Assembly: GCA_024233085.1 (NCBI GenBank)
Contig: JACKQC010000008.1
Coordinates: forward strand, 62,001 to 126,000
Direction: 5' to 3'
DNA from: Akkermansiaceae bacterium
GTDB taxonomy: Bacteria > Verrucomicrobiota > Verrucomicrobiia > Verrucomicrobiales > DEV007
DNA length: 64,000 bases
Part shown: positions 37,056 to 45,224 of the stretch, in pieces
How the letters are laid out: each line of letters opens with the position of its first letter
Position numbering within the stretch: position 1 is the stretch's first letter
The notes under the pieces: generated by a model
Told to the model about the DNA's origin: nothing
Seen by the model: the letters and a program-made list of their open reading frames with translations, nothing else
The model's database searches: none
Translations under genes and position numbers: made by a program

Positions 37056-37490
37056 TCAGATTCCAAAGGCCAGCATCGCGTCCGGCGAGTCGCGGAGCAC
37101 GATGTCGTCGAGAGTGACGGCGTTGAGCCGGGCGTTGACCAGCGCGTCGATCTCCGACAAGGCGTCGCGCAGGCCGCGGGCGCCGGTGAACTCCTGGTCG
37201 TCCGCGGCCGCATGCGCCGCGAGAGCGCAGAGGCCGCCGTCGACGAGGGCGACGATCTCGCCGATGGAGATTTCGCGGGCGGCCTTGCCGAGCTGGTAAC
37301 CGCCGCCGACCCCGCGCTTGCTGCGCAGCAGGCCGCCGCGCCGGAGCACCAGGAGGATCTGCTCAAGGAATTTCGCCGGGATACCGCCCAACTCGGAGAG
37401 TTCCTGAATCTGCATCGGCTTTTCCGGCGGCGAAGCGGCGAGAATGACCATCGCGCGAAGTCCGTACTCGGCTTTTCGGGAAATCGTCAT
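37056..37490 (-). CDS. Rrf2-family transcriptional regulator without an Fe-S cysteine cluster
   Basis: The 144-residue product has the Rrf2 start (SRKAEYGLRAMV) and a winged helix with IPAKFLEQILLVLRRGGLL and SKRGVGGGYQL. IscR and NsrR carry three clustered cysteines after this point; here there is a single Cys (near residue 88), so it is unlikely to bind an iron-sulfur cluster that way. It probably represses nearby or unlinked genes in response to another signal. It is upstream of rarA in the same direction. Confidence 0.88.
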   Translation of the reverse strand: MTISRKAEYGLRAMVILAASPPEKPMQIQELSELGGIPAKFLEQILLVLRRGGLLRSKRGVGGGYQLGKAAREISIGEIVALVDGGLCALAAHAAADDQEFTGARGLRDALSEIDALVNARLNAVTLDDIVLRDSPDAMLAFGI

Positions 37491-37620
37491 CGGTCGGCGG
37501 GCAAGACCGGGCGCGAGTCACCCGGGCGAATCCGACCAGATCGGTCGGGAATTGTGGATTCGCAAGCGGGAAGGCGGCGATTCCGCGTGAAGCACTGCGG
37601 ATCGGCCCCGGGAAATCGCT

Positions 37621-38739
37621 TCAGGGAAGCGAAGGGCTGGGGGGCGTCGCCGCCGCCAGCGTGGGCGCGGCCTTTTCCGGCCCGTGGCCGGGCCCGGACT
37701 CGGAGGGACGCAGCGAGGTGAGCCGCACTTCGAAATTCCGGTAAACCGAGCGGGCCACGAAGATCGCGATCGACAGGCCGGTGAGTTTGCTGAGCAGGTT
37801 GACCCCCGGAAGCTCCCGCGTGTCGCCGAAGGCGGCGTAGGTGGTCATGAGAATCGGGTAGTGCGCCAGATAGATGGAGTAGGACCACTGGCTGATTCGG
37901 GTAACCGGGAGGCGGAACGATTCCAGCGCGGCCGGCAGTTTTTCCCAGGAACCGAGCAGGGGCATCATCAGGGCGAAAGCCGCGGGTGTGGCGGTCAGAA
38001 GCAGTTGGGTGAAGGCGGTTTGCCGGGCGGAGTCGGGCAGGGCATGGCGGAACAGGACCAGCGCGAGCAAGCCCGAGCCGGCGAGCGCCAGCCCGATCCG
38101 CAGCCGGGGCGAGGGCCGGGCCATCTGGACAAAAACCGCCGCCGCCACTCCGTAGGCGATGGCGTCCATGCGGGCCAGGGTCACAAAGCGCGCCGCGTCA
38201 GCCGCCGTCTCCCGGGTGAAGACCCACTGCCGGATCGCCGGGCTGACGCCGAGGAAAACAACCCCGACAATCGCGAACGTGAGAAGACGCGAGCGGGTGA
38301 GCCGATGAACCGCCAGGAGCGCCAGCGGAAAGAGCAGGTAGAACCACTCCTCCACGCACAGCGACCACGAGACGCCGAAGAAATCGCCGCCGGAGTCGGT
38401 GAGATTCTGGCAAAAGGCGAAGTAAGGCGCGATTTCGCCGAAGGGAGGCAGGCTCCCGAAGAGTTGGTGAAAGCCAATGCTCACCACCAGGAAAAGGAAG
38501 TAGTTCGGAAGCGTTCGCCACCAGCGGCGGCTCCAGAAATTCGCGACCGCGGAAAGCGTCCACGGTTCACGATCCGGGAGATTGCGGAAAAGAATGGCCC
38601 CGATCAGGAAACCGCTGAGGGCGAAGAAAAGTTCCACCCCGAAAACGCCAATGTCGTGCGATCTCTGGTGAGCGTGCGACAGAACGACCATGGCAATCGC
38701 CAACGTACGGGCGGCATCGAGGCCGAAAACGCGATTCAT
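37621..38739 (-). CDS. Acyltransferase 3 family membrane protein (OafA/YrhL-like)
   Basis: The 372-residue polytopic protein starts VFGLDAARTLAIAMVVLSH, containing the family's catalytic-type histidine, followed by GVELFFALSGFLIG and the WSLCVEEWFYLLFP motif. About ten transmembrane helices are seen, ending before a proline/serine-rich tail. Such enzymes O-acylate cell-surface polysaccharide or lipid head groups from the inner membrane. The substrate is unknown. Confidence 0.9.
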   Translation of the reverse strand: MNRVFGLDAARTLAIAMVVLSHAHQRSHDIGVFGVELFFALSGFLIGAILFRNLPDREPWTLSAVANFWSRRWWRTLPNYFLFLVVSIGFHQLFGSLPPFGEIAPYFAFCQNLTDSGGDFFGVSWSLCVEEWFYLLFPLALLAVHRLTRSRLLTFAIVGVVFLGVSPAIRQWVFTRETAADAARFVTLARMDAIAYGVAAAVFVQMARPSPRLRIGLALAGSGLLALVLFRHALPDSARQTAFTQLLLTATPAAFALMMPLLGSWEKLPAALESFRLPVTRISQWSYSIYLAHYPILMTTYAAFGDTRELPGVNLLSKLTGLSIAIFVARSVYRNFEVRLTSLRPSESGPGHGPEKAAPTLAAATPPSPSLP

Positions 38740-39006
38740 GCGGGGAAGGGGAAGGAAAAGGAAAGCACGAGTTGGATTGTAGCATTGTAATTACCAGAAA
38801 AAACAGAAAAATCGAAATTTGAAAAAATTTTCCAGGTTGACTCTAAAAAATGCGATTTACGATCTTTCCGAAGGCTCCGTCACGGGGTTGGGGGCGGGCA
38901 TCGGCGCGGTGCGGGCCAGGTCCGGGCCGCCGATTCCGGTTCCCATCGCGCGCCTTGACTCGGGGAGCTTCGGACGGTAGTTGAGCGAACCTCATCTCCC
39001 TACCCG

Positions 39007-40269
39007 ATGCGCAACCTATCCGACTTTCGTTTTCATCGTCTTTTCACCGGTGCCGCCGTCATTTTTCTCGCCAGCGCCTCACTGGCCCGGGCCGAAGACT
39101 GGCCGCAATGGCGCGGCGCGAATCGCGACGGCCTCTCCGCCGAGACCGGGCTGCTCGACACATGGCCTGAGAGCGGTCCCCCGCCGCTCTGGAAGGCCGA
39201 GGGCATCGGCGGCGGTTACGCCTCGCCGGCCATCGCGGGCGGCAAGGTGTTCGGTTCGGGCTTCGAGAATGGCGAGGAATTCGTGTGGGCGCTTTCGGAG
39301 GCGGACGGCAAGCAACTGTGGAAAACGACGATCGCGAAAGTCGGCTACGAAAACATCGAGGCCAAGTACGCCACCGGACCTCGGGCCACGCCGACCGTGG
39401 ATGGCGACCGCGTGTATTGTCTCGGCGCGGCGGGCGACCTGGCCTGTCTCGAGACCGAAAGCGGCAAGCTGGTGTGGTCGAAGAACCTCGTGAAGGATTT
39501 CGGCGGCGAACTGATGTCCGGCTGGGGCTTTTCCGAGGCGCCGCTGATCGACGGCGACCGGCTCGTCTGCACGCCGGGCGGCGCCCAAGGGGCCGTGGCC
39601 GCGCTCGACAAGGCGACGGGCGAGGCCGTTTGGCGCAGCAAGGATCTGGCCGATCCCGCCTCCTACAGCGCGGTGGTGGCCGCCGAAATCGGAGGCAAAA
39701 AGCATTACGTGGTCCTGACCGGCGCCAGCCTCGCCGGGATCGATCCGGAAAACGGAGCCGTGCTGTGGCGGGCGGACCGGGCGGGGAAGAGCTTCGTCGT
39801 CGCGACCCCCATCGTGGAGGGTGACCAGGTTTTTGTGACATCGTCCGACGTCGGCAGCCAGCTTTTCACGGTCACCGCGAGCGGAGGTTCCTTCGCCGTG
39901 GCGGAAACCTACAAGAGCCTGAAACTGAAGAACGACTGGGGCGGCGCGGTGAAAGTGGGCGACCATGTTTACGCCGACAACGGCGCGACTTTCGTGGCGC
40001 TGGATTTCAAGACCGGCGACATGACCACCCGCGCCCGGATGATCGGCGAGTGCGGAGTCGGCTACGCCGAGGGGCATCTCTACCTGCAGAATCCCGATGG
40101 CGTCGTCGCCCTCGTCGAGGCGAAACCCGACGCCCTGACCGAAAAGAGCCGCTTCACCCAGCCCGAGGCGGAGGGGAAAAAAGGCTACGCCGTGCCGACC
40201 ATCGCCAACGGCCGTCTCTATCTGCGCGCTCTCGACACCTTGGTGGCCTACGATATCAAGAAGCCGTGA
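39007..40269 (+). CDS. Secreted PQQ-like beta-propeller protein 1 (BamB-like)
   Basis: The 420-residue protein has a signal peptide ending at about ARAEDW. It then has WPQWRGANRDG, the start common in planctomycete and verrucomicrobial propellers, and repeated W/D-x-x-x-G blades such as GKQLWKT, GKLVWSK, GEAVWRS and GAVLWRA. These are quinoprotein-like or BamB-like propeller repeats. Catalytic residues of PQQ dehydrogenases are not evident, so a scaffold or binding role is more likely. A paralogue lies at 40877. Confidence 0.85.
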   Translation: MRNLSDFRFHRLFTGAAVIFLASASLARAEDWPQWRGANRDGLSAETGLLDTWPESGPPPLWKAEGIGGGYASPAIAGGKVFGSGFENGEEFVWALSEADGKQLWKTTIAKVGYENIEAKYATGPRATPTVDGDRVYCLGAAGDLACLETESGKLVWSKNLVKDFGGELMSGWGFSEAPLIDGDRLVCTPGGAQGAVAALDKATGEAVWRSKDLADPASYSAVVAAEIGGKKHYVVLTGASLAGIDPENGAVLWRADRAGKSFVVATPIVEGDQVFVTSSDVGSQLFTVTASGGSFAVAETYKSLKLKNDWGGAVKVGDHVYADNGATFVALDFKTGDMTTRARMIGECGVGYAEGHLYLQNPDGVVALVEAKPDALTEKSRFTQPEAEGKKGYAVPTIANGRLYLRALDTLVAYDIKKP

Positions 40270-40300
40270 CGATTCGGCGGAGCGCGCGCCATGCCGCCGC

Positions 40301-40747
40301 TCAGAGGAAGTCGTCCGCCACCAGCCAGCAGGTGAAGCCGGCCTGAATGGCGGAGTAGAGCCCCTGGATCAGGAACAGCAGCGCCTTGCGCCGCGACCAG
40401 TCGGAGATCAGGGGCAGGGCGGCGACGGCGAACCAGGGCAGGGCCAGCAGGCCGATCAAGGCCCACTCGTCGAAGCCCCCGAAGATCTCGAAAAATTCGA
40501 AAAGGCGATCGCCGAAGTCTTCGTGTTTCGAAAAGAAGAACCAGACGTGAAAGCCGATGGGCATGCAAATGAGGCAGAACTCCCAGTCGATGTCGTCGGG
40601 GTTTTCGGCGAATCTTGGCAGCAACCCCGACGCCAGCGCCGGCCAGAACAGCATCAGCAGCAGGCCAGCGGCGAACAGCCGCCAGCGGACGTTTTGAGCG
40701 CGGTTTGCGATTGGTTTTTCTGGCTCTTTCACGGGGGCTTTCGTCAC
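40301..40747 (-). CDS. Small four-helix membrane protein, unknown
   Basis: GTG 40747 is the best start inside a longer open frame. The 148-residue product has four hydrophobic segments (near residues 26-45, 56-75, 92-112 and 122-144) separated by short charged loops with KHEDFGDRLFEFFE in the middle. No family is recognised. It lies convergently between two propeller genes. The hydrophobic pattern, not homology, supports it. Confidence 0.5.
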   Translation of the reverse strand: MTKAPVKEPEKPIANRAQNVRWRLFAAGLLLMLFWPALASGLLPRFAENPDDIDWEFCLICMPIGFHVWFFFSKHEDFGDRLFEFFEIFGGFDEWALIGLLALPWFAVAALPLISDWSRRKALLFLIQGLYSAIQAGFTCWLVADDFL

Positions 40748-40876
40748 GCTTTCCGCCTTGACCGGCGGGTTCGATCTCCTACGGTTCGGGCGCCCGGAGT
40801 CCTCCGGAAAGGGAACGCCCCTTCGTTTTCCCACAAACCGACGCCTTCGCCAACTCTCAACGCACTCGATCCTGTC

Positions 40877-42151
40877 ATGAAATCGTCCCTCTCCACCCTC
40901 GCCGTCGCCATGTTGACGGCGGCCTCGTTTTCCGCCCCGCTGTCCGCCAAGGATTGGCCCGCGTACCGCGGCTCCGAAGGCACGGGCATTTCCACCGAGA
41001 CCCTGCCGTCGAAGAAAGTGCCGGCCAAGGCGGTGTGGAAGGTCGAAACACCGACCGGTTTCAGCTCCTTCACGATCGCCAATGGGAAGGCCTTCACGAT
41101 CGTGGTGCGCGAGGTTGACGGGAATCCGACCGAGGTCTGCCTCGCGCTCGACGCGGCCACCGGCAAGGAATTGTGGGCCGCGCCCCTGTGGCTGGGTGGC
41201 AAGTATGACGGCGGCGGCAACGCCGGCGACAACGACAACAAAGGCGGCGACGGCCCGCGCTCGACGCCGACCATCGATGGCGAGCGGGTCTACGCGCTCG
41301 ACGCGCACCTGCGCCTCTACAGCCTGAATATCGCCACCGGCGAGCCCGCCTGGCGGGTGGATCTCGAGAAAGCCCACGGTGCGAAGAACATCAAGTGGCA
41401 AAACGCCGCCTCGCCGGTGATCGACGGCGATCGGGTCCTCGTCGCGGGGGGCGGCAAGGGGCAGTCGCTGCTGGCCTTCGACAAGGCGTCAGGCGAACTC
41501 CTTTGGAAAGGCGAGGACGACGCCATCACGCACGCCACACCGGTGGTGGCGAATCTCCACGGCGTGCGGCAGGCGATCTATTTCACCCAGACGGGGCTGG
41601 TCGCCGTGTCGGTGGAGGATGGAAAGGTGCTCTGGCGCCAGGATTTTCCCTTCAAAGTGTCCACGGCGGCCTCGCCCGTCGTGTTCGATGACATCGTCTA
41701 TTGCTCGGCCGGATACGGCGTCGGCGGAGGCGCCTACCGCGTCAAGAAGGACGGCGCGGCCTTTTCCTCCGAGCAGATCTGGCGCACGGAAAACGACAAC
41801 ATCAACCACTGGAGCACGCCCGTGGTGAAGGACGGATATCTCTACGGCATGTTCAGCTTCAAGGAGTACGGCAAAGGCCCGCTCGCCTGCGTCGACATCC
41901 GGACGGGCGAGAAAAAATGGGCCGAACCTGGATTCGGACCGGGAAATGTCACGCTGACGGCCGACGGCACGCTGATTGTCCTGTCCGACAAAGGTGAAAT
42001 CGTGCTCGTCGAAGCCAAGCCGGACGCCTATCACGAGATCGACCGCGCCGATGTCCTCGACGGAAAATGCTGGAGCACCCCGACGCTCGCCGACGGCAAG
42101 ATCTATGCCCGCAGCACCACGGAGGGCGGGTGTTTCGATTTCTCCAAGTGA
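40877..42151 (+). CDS. Secreted PQQ-like beta-propeller protein 2 (BamB-like)
   Basis: This 424-residue paralogue of the 39007 product has a clear signal peptide (to about ALSAKDW; mature start DWPAYRGSEGTG). Blades carry GKELWAA, GEPAWRV, GELLWKG, GKVLWRQ and GEKKWAE, and the last blade ends in SWTP-like and YARSTTEGG segments. ATG 40877 is chosen because it starts the signal peptide. A binding or scaffolding role in the envelope is likely, with no proof of a redox cofactor. Confidence 0.85.
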   Translation: MKSSLSTLAVAMLTAASFSAPLSAKDWPAYRGSEGTGISTETLPSKKVPAKAVWKVETPTGFSSFTIANGKAFTIVVREVDGNPTEVCLALDAATGKELWAAPLWLGGKYDGGGNAGDNDNKGGDGPRSTPTIDGERVYALDAHLRLYSLNIATGEPAWRVDLEKAHGAKNIKWQNAASPVIDGDRVLVAGGGKGQSLLAFDKASGELLWKGEDDAITHATPVVANLHGVRQAIYFTQTGLVAVSVEDGKVLWRQDFPFKVSTAASPVVFDDIVYCSAGYGVGGGAYRVKKDGAAFSSEQIWRTENDNINHWSTPVVKDGYLYGMFSFKEYGKGPLACVDIRTGEKKWAEPGFGPGNVTLTADGTLIVLSDKGEIVLVEAKPDAYHEIDRADVLDGKCWSTPTLADGKIYARSTTEGGCFDFSK

Positions 42152-42226
42152 TTGAGGCTCAAGAGCGGAGGTCGGCGGGAAACCAAACACCCTCCGCGGC
42201 CATCCCTTCTCCGCCTTGCGAAGCCC

Positions 42227-43126
42227 TCAATTTTTTCGCGCCAGCACGGCGATGACGACCGCCGCCGTCACGAGCACCGAGCCGCAGACCCGCCACCGGT
42301 AGGCGGCGCCGGCCGTGTGGCGTTCGTGGTTTCCCAGCAGCGGACCAGCCAGCCCGATCAGCGCGATCGACCACAGGCCCCGCGAGGCGTAAACGACATT
42401 GATCCCCGTGGCGTCGTCGAAGTAGCTCACCGCGAGCCCCATCGAGACCGCCTGAACGCCGATGATCGCCGCTCCGGCCGCGGCGAAAACACCCGGCTTC
42501 GCGTTTTCCGCCCGCGGCCACAGCGGGCGCATGCCTTTGGCCAGCCAAACCAGCAGGGACAACACGCCGACGCCCATCGACGAGAGCGCGAGAAAGGTCA
42601 TGGCGCCGAAGTTTTTCGACCACAGGCGAACGAAGACATCGCAGACCCCGAAGACCGCCGCGCTCAGCAGCGCCGCGCCGATGGCGATCCCGTGACCGGC
42701 CGCGGTCTTTCGAAAATCGCGAAAGCCCATCAAAAAAACGCCCGCCGCCGTCAGGATCGCGGCCACCCAGAGAGCCGGCGGCGGCCCCTGGCCGGCGAGT
42801 ATGGCGATCCCGATCGCGACAAAGACGACCTTGGTGCCCATCAGCGGCGTGACCAGCGAGACATCCGCGCTGCGCATGGCCGCAAAGGTCAGCCACGTTC
42901 CGGCGAAAAACGAGACGGTCGTCAGCAGGGGCTGCCGCCACAGATCCCAGCGCACCGGATCGCGCTCCAGCAGCAGCAGGGGCGCGAAAATCAGAGCCAC
43001 CGCCAGATTGTTGATGTGAAAGGACTGCTCCATCGTCGCCCCGTCGCGCAGGCCCCGTTTCAGGAAAATCGAGGCCAGCGCATAGAGGATCGCGGAGGAC
43101 AGGGGCAGGAGTAGATACCAGGGCAC
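42227..43126 (-). CDS. EamA/DMT-superfamily transporter
   Basis: The 299-residue protein has ten predicted transmembrane helices in two homologous halves, typical of drug/metabolite transporters. The first helix (LLLPLSSAILYALASIFLKRGL) and the SLVTPLMGTKVVFVAI segment match EamA domains. It would carry an unknown small molecule across the inner membrane. It is convergent with the propeller gene and divergent from the alcohol dehydrogenase. Confidence 0.8.
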   Translation of the reverse strand: MPWYLLLPLSSAILYALASIFLKRGLRDGATMEQSFHINNLAVALIFAPLLLLERDPVRWDLWRQPLLTTVSFFAGTWLTFAAMRSADVSLVTPLMGTKVVFVAIGIAILAGQGPPPALWVAAILTAAGVFLMGFRDFRKTAAGHGIAIGAALLSAAVFGVCDVFVRLWSKNFGAMTFLALSSMGVGVLSLLVWLAKGMRPLWPRAENAKPGVFAAAGAAIIGVQAVSMGLAVSYFDDATGINVVYASRGLWSIALIGLAGPLLGNHERHTAGAAYRWRVCGSVLVTAAVVIAVLARKN

Positions 43127-43250
43127 GCGAAAAAGGCGGAACGGGGGACGACGACGCCAACCATCACCCGCGCCGGCGAAAAGGCACGATCAATTCGCCC
43201 GCACCGCCCGGGTGTTTTGAGGCCGAAAATCCGGGTGTCATCTTTGAAAA

Positions 43251-44321
43251 ATGGAGCATTCTCCCGTTCGCTCGTCCGACCCGGTGCCAGACACGCAGCC
43301 ACAGATTTTACTCGCCGAACCCGGCCGTTTCGAAAGACGATCGGGACCCGCTCCCGAACCCGGGCCGGGCGAAGCCCTCGTGCGCGTGCGCCACATCGGG
43401 GTCTGCGGCACGGACATCCACGCCTTCCGCGGACGCCAGCCCTTTTTCGAATACCCGCGCATCCTCGGGCACGAACTCGGCGTCGAGGTCGTGTCGGTCA
43501 ACGGTTCCGCCGCCTGTCCCGCGCCGGGGACCCGCTGCGCCGTCGAGCCTTATCTGAACGACCCGGACAGCCCGGCCTCGCTTCGCGGAAAAACCAACTG
43601 CTGCGAAAGCCTCCGCGTGCTGGGCGTGCATTGCGACGGCGGCATGCGCCCCCTGCTCGCCGTTCCCGCCGGGAAACTCCACGCCTCACCCGTGCTCGAC
43701 ACCGAGCGCCTCGCGCTGGTCGAGATGCTGTGCATCGGGCGCCACGCCGTCGAGCGCGCGCGCATCGAGTCGCCCGACGAGTTCGCCCTCGTCCTCGGCG
43801 CCGGACCGATCGGGATGAGCGTCCTGCAATTCCTGAAAACCGCGACCCGCCGCGCCGCCGTGGCCGATCTCGACGCCGGACGGCTCGATTTTTGCCGATC
43901 CAGCCTCGGAATCGACCTAACCCTGTTGGTTCCTCGAGGCAACCCTGTTGACTCCGGGGTCCTGCGCGACCTGGGCGGAGACGGCCGGCTGCCCACCGTG
44001 ATCTTCGACGCCACGGGCAGCGCCGCCTCCATGATGAGCGCCTTCGAACTCGCCGCGCACGGCGGGCGCCTCGTCTTCGTCGGCCTGTTTCAGGGGAGCG
44101 TGACCTTTGACGATCCGAATTTCCACCGCCGCGAGCTGACCGTGATGTCGAGCCGCAACGCGACGGCCGCCGATTTCCGGGCCACCATCGAGGCCATCGA
44201 GACCGGGAGGATCGACACCGCGCCGTGGATCACCCATCGCCTGGCCTTCGACGAGGTGCCGGACCGCTTCGCCGAAACCATAGAGATTCCCGCGATGCGC
44301 AAGACGGTGATCGCGGTGTAG
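43251..44321 (+). CDS. Zinc-binding medium-chain dehydrogenase
   Basis: The 356-residue enzyme has the GroES-like domain with catalytic zinc ligands (GVCGTDIHAF, LGHELGVEV) and the Rossmann motif LGAGPIGMSVLQF. The structural-zinc loop keeps only two adjacent cysteines (KTNCCES), so that site is probably empty. It resembles sugar-alcohol/threonine-type dehydrogenases; the substrate is unknown. Residues ~223-236 (LTLLVPRGNPVDSG) are encoded by an in-frame copy of the dispersed palindrome, placed in the Rossmann domain after the second strand. Confidence 0.88.
   Translation: MEHSPVRSSDPVPDTQPQILLAEPGRFERRSGPAPEPGPGEALVRVRHIGVCGTDIHAFRGRQPFFEYPRILGHELGVEVVSVNGSAACPAPGTRCAVEPYLNDPDSPASLRGKTNCCESLRVLGVHCDGGMRPLLAVPAGKLHASPVLDTERLALVEMLCIGRHAVERARIESPDEFALVLGAGPIGMSVLQFLKTATRRAAVADLDAGRLDFCRSSLGIDLTLLVPRGNPVDSGVLRDLGGDGRLPTVIFDATGSAASMMSAFELAAHGGRLVFVGLFQGSVTFDDPNFHRRELTVMSSRNATAADFRATIEAIETGRIDTAPWITHRLAFDEVPDRFAETIEIPAMRKTVIAV
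43914..43957. repeat. Dispersed CAACAGGGTTG palindromic repeat, site D (inside the dehydrogenase)
   Basis: Two direct units, GACCTAACCCTGTTGGTTCC and GGCAACCCTGTTGACTCC, lie in the coding region and preserve the frame. This is the second conserved gene in the window invaded by the family. Confidence 0.85.
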
Positions 44322-44357
44322 CGATCGGGGAAGATCGGCCCGGTAAAAGGCTTCCGC

Positions 44358-44687
44358 TCATCCCGCCTTGGCCATCGGTTCCGCGATGGCGAAAAGGCGA
44401 TTGAGACGAAGCAGATTGACGACCCGCTCGACGCCGGGGTGGAGATTCTGCAGGGAAATATCCGTCGCGCCGGTGGCGAAACGCTGCTTCAGACTGACGA
44501 GGGCGCTGACACCGGTGCTGTCGATGCATTCGACCCGGGCGAGGTCGATCTGAATCGAAGCGATGGGGCCGCAATCGGCGAGGGATTCGAAATCGGATTC
44601 GAGCGCGTCGGCGTCGGAGCCTTCGAAACGTTGGGAATCGATGGTGATGACCAGGTCGTGGGTGGAAGGATGGAAGTGAACGGACAT
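44358..44687 (-). CDS. STAS-domain protein (anti-sigma-factor antagonist type)
   Basis: The 109-residue single-domain protein has the STAS pattern with ECIDSTGVSALVSLKQRF (about 57-74), where the conserved serine is the usual phosphorylation site. Such proteins bind anti-sigma kinases when dephosphorylated. No anti-sigma kinase is adjacent, but a response-regulator receiver is transcribed divergently 150 bp away, hinting at a partner-switching module. Confidence 0.88.
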   Translation of the reverse strand: MSVHFHPSTHDLVITIDSQRFEGSDADALESDFESLADCGPIASIQIDLARVECIDSTGVSALVSLKQRFATGATDISLQNLHPGVERVVNLLRLNRLFAIAEPMAKAG

Positions 44688-44837
44688 GGAGGAACGAGGT
44701 GTGATTTTCAGAAATTATAGCAATTAATGATAATTTTCGCAACTTCAAAAACGAAGGGCGCAATTATTTTGGAAAATCACTAATAAAGTTGAATTTTCAT
44801 AATTACTGGACTACTTTTGCCGTCGATTTCTGGCACC
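44688..44837. promoter_or_regulatory. AT-rich divergent promoter region
   Basis: The 150 bp between the STAS gene (minus) and the receiver gene (plus) is far more AT-rich than its surroundings, with runs such as AATTATAGCAATTAATGATA. It must hold both promoters, but I could not assign -35/-10 elements. Confidence 0.4.
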
Positions 44838-45215
44838 ATGAAAGGGCGCATCCTTCTCGTCGACGACAACGTCAATCTGACCACGCTTCCCGGCAAAGCG
44901 TTGTCGAAGTGCGGTTACGAGGCGCACGCGGAAAACGACTCCACCCTCGCGGTGAACCGGGTCCGCGAGTTGCGCCCCGACCTGATCGTCCTCGATGTGA
45001 TGATGCCGGTGATGGACGGCGGCGACGTGCTCGCCGAACTGCGCCGCGATTTTCAGCTTCGCGACATCCCGGTGATCATGCTGACCGCCCTGGCGCAGGA
45101 GGCCGGCAGCCTGGCCCGGATCGGCGGCGGCAACTGTCCCGTGATCGGCAAGCCGGTCGAACTTGGCGTCCTGGTCAACGAGATCGAGCGCGGCCTCGGC
45201 CGCGCGGCGGCCTGA
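44838..45215 (+). CDS. Single-domain response regulator (CheY-like)
   Basis: From ATG 44838 (preferred to an in-frame upstream TTG) the product is 125 residues, a stand-alone receiver. It has the acidic pair in LLVDDN, the phospho-acceptor D in LIVLDVMMPVMDGG, the threonine in VIMLTALA and the lysine in GKPVE. There is no output domain, so it would act by protein-protein contact, possibly with the adjacent STAS protein. Confidence 0.9.
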   Translation: MKGRILLVDDNVNLTTLPGKALSKCGYEAHAENDSTLAVNRVRELRPDLIVLDVMMPVMDGGDVLAELRRDFQLRDIPVIMLTALAQEAGSLARIGGGNCPVIGKPVELGVLVNEIERGLGRAAA

Positions 45216-45224
45216 TTCGCGAAC

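Noticed and set aside
39007..42151. True PQQ-dependent alcohol dehydrogenases
   Set aside because: The propeller repeats are clear, but the proteins are short (about 420 residues) and I see no PQQ-coordinating or disulfide-ring signature.
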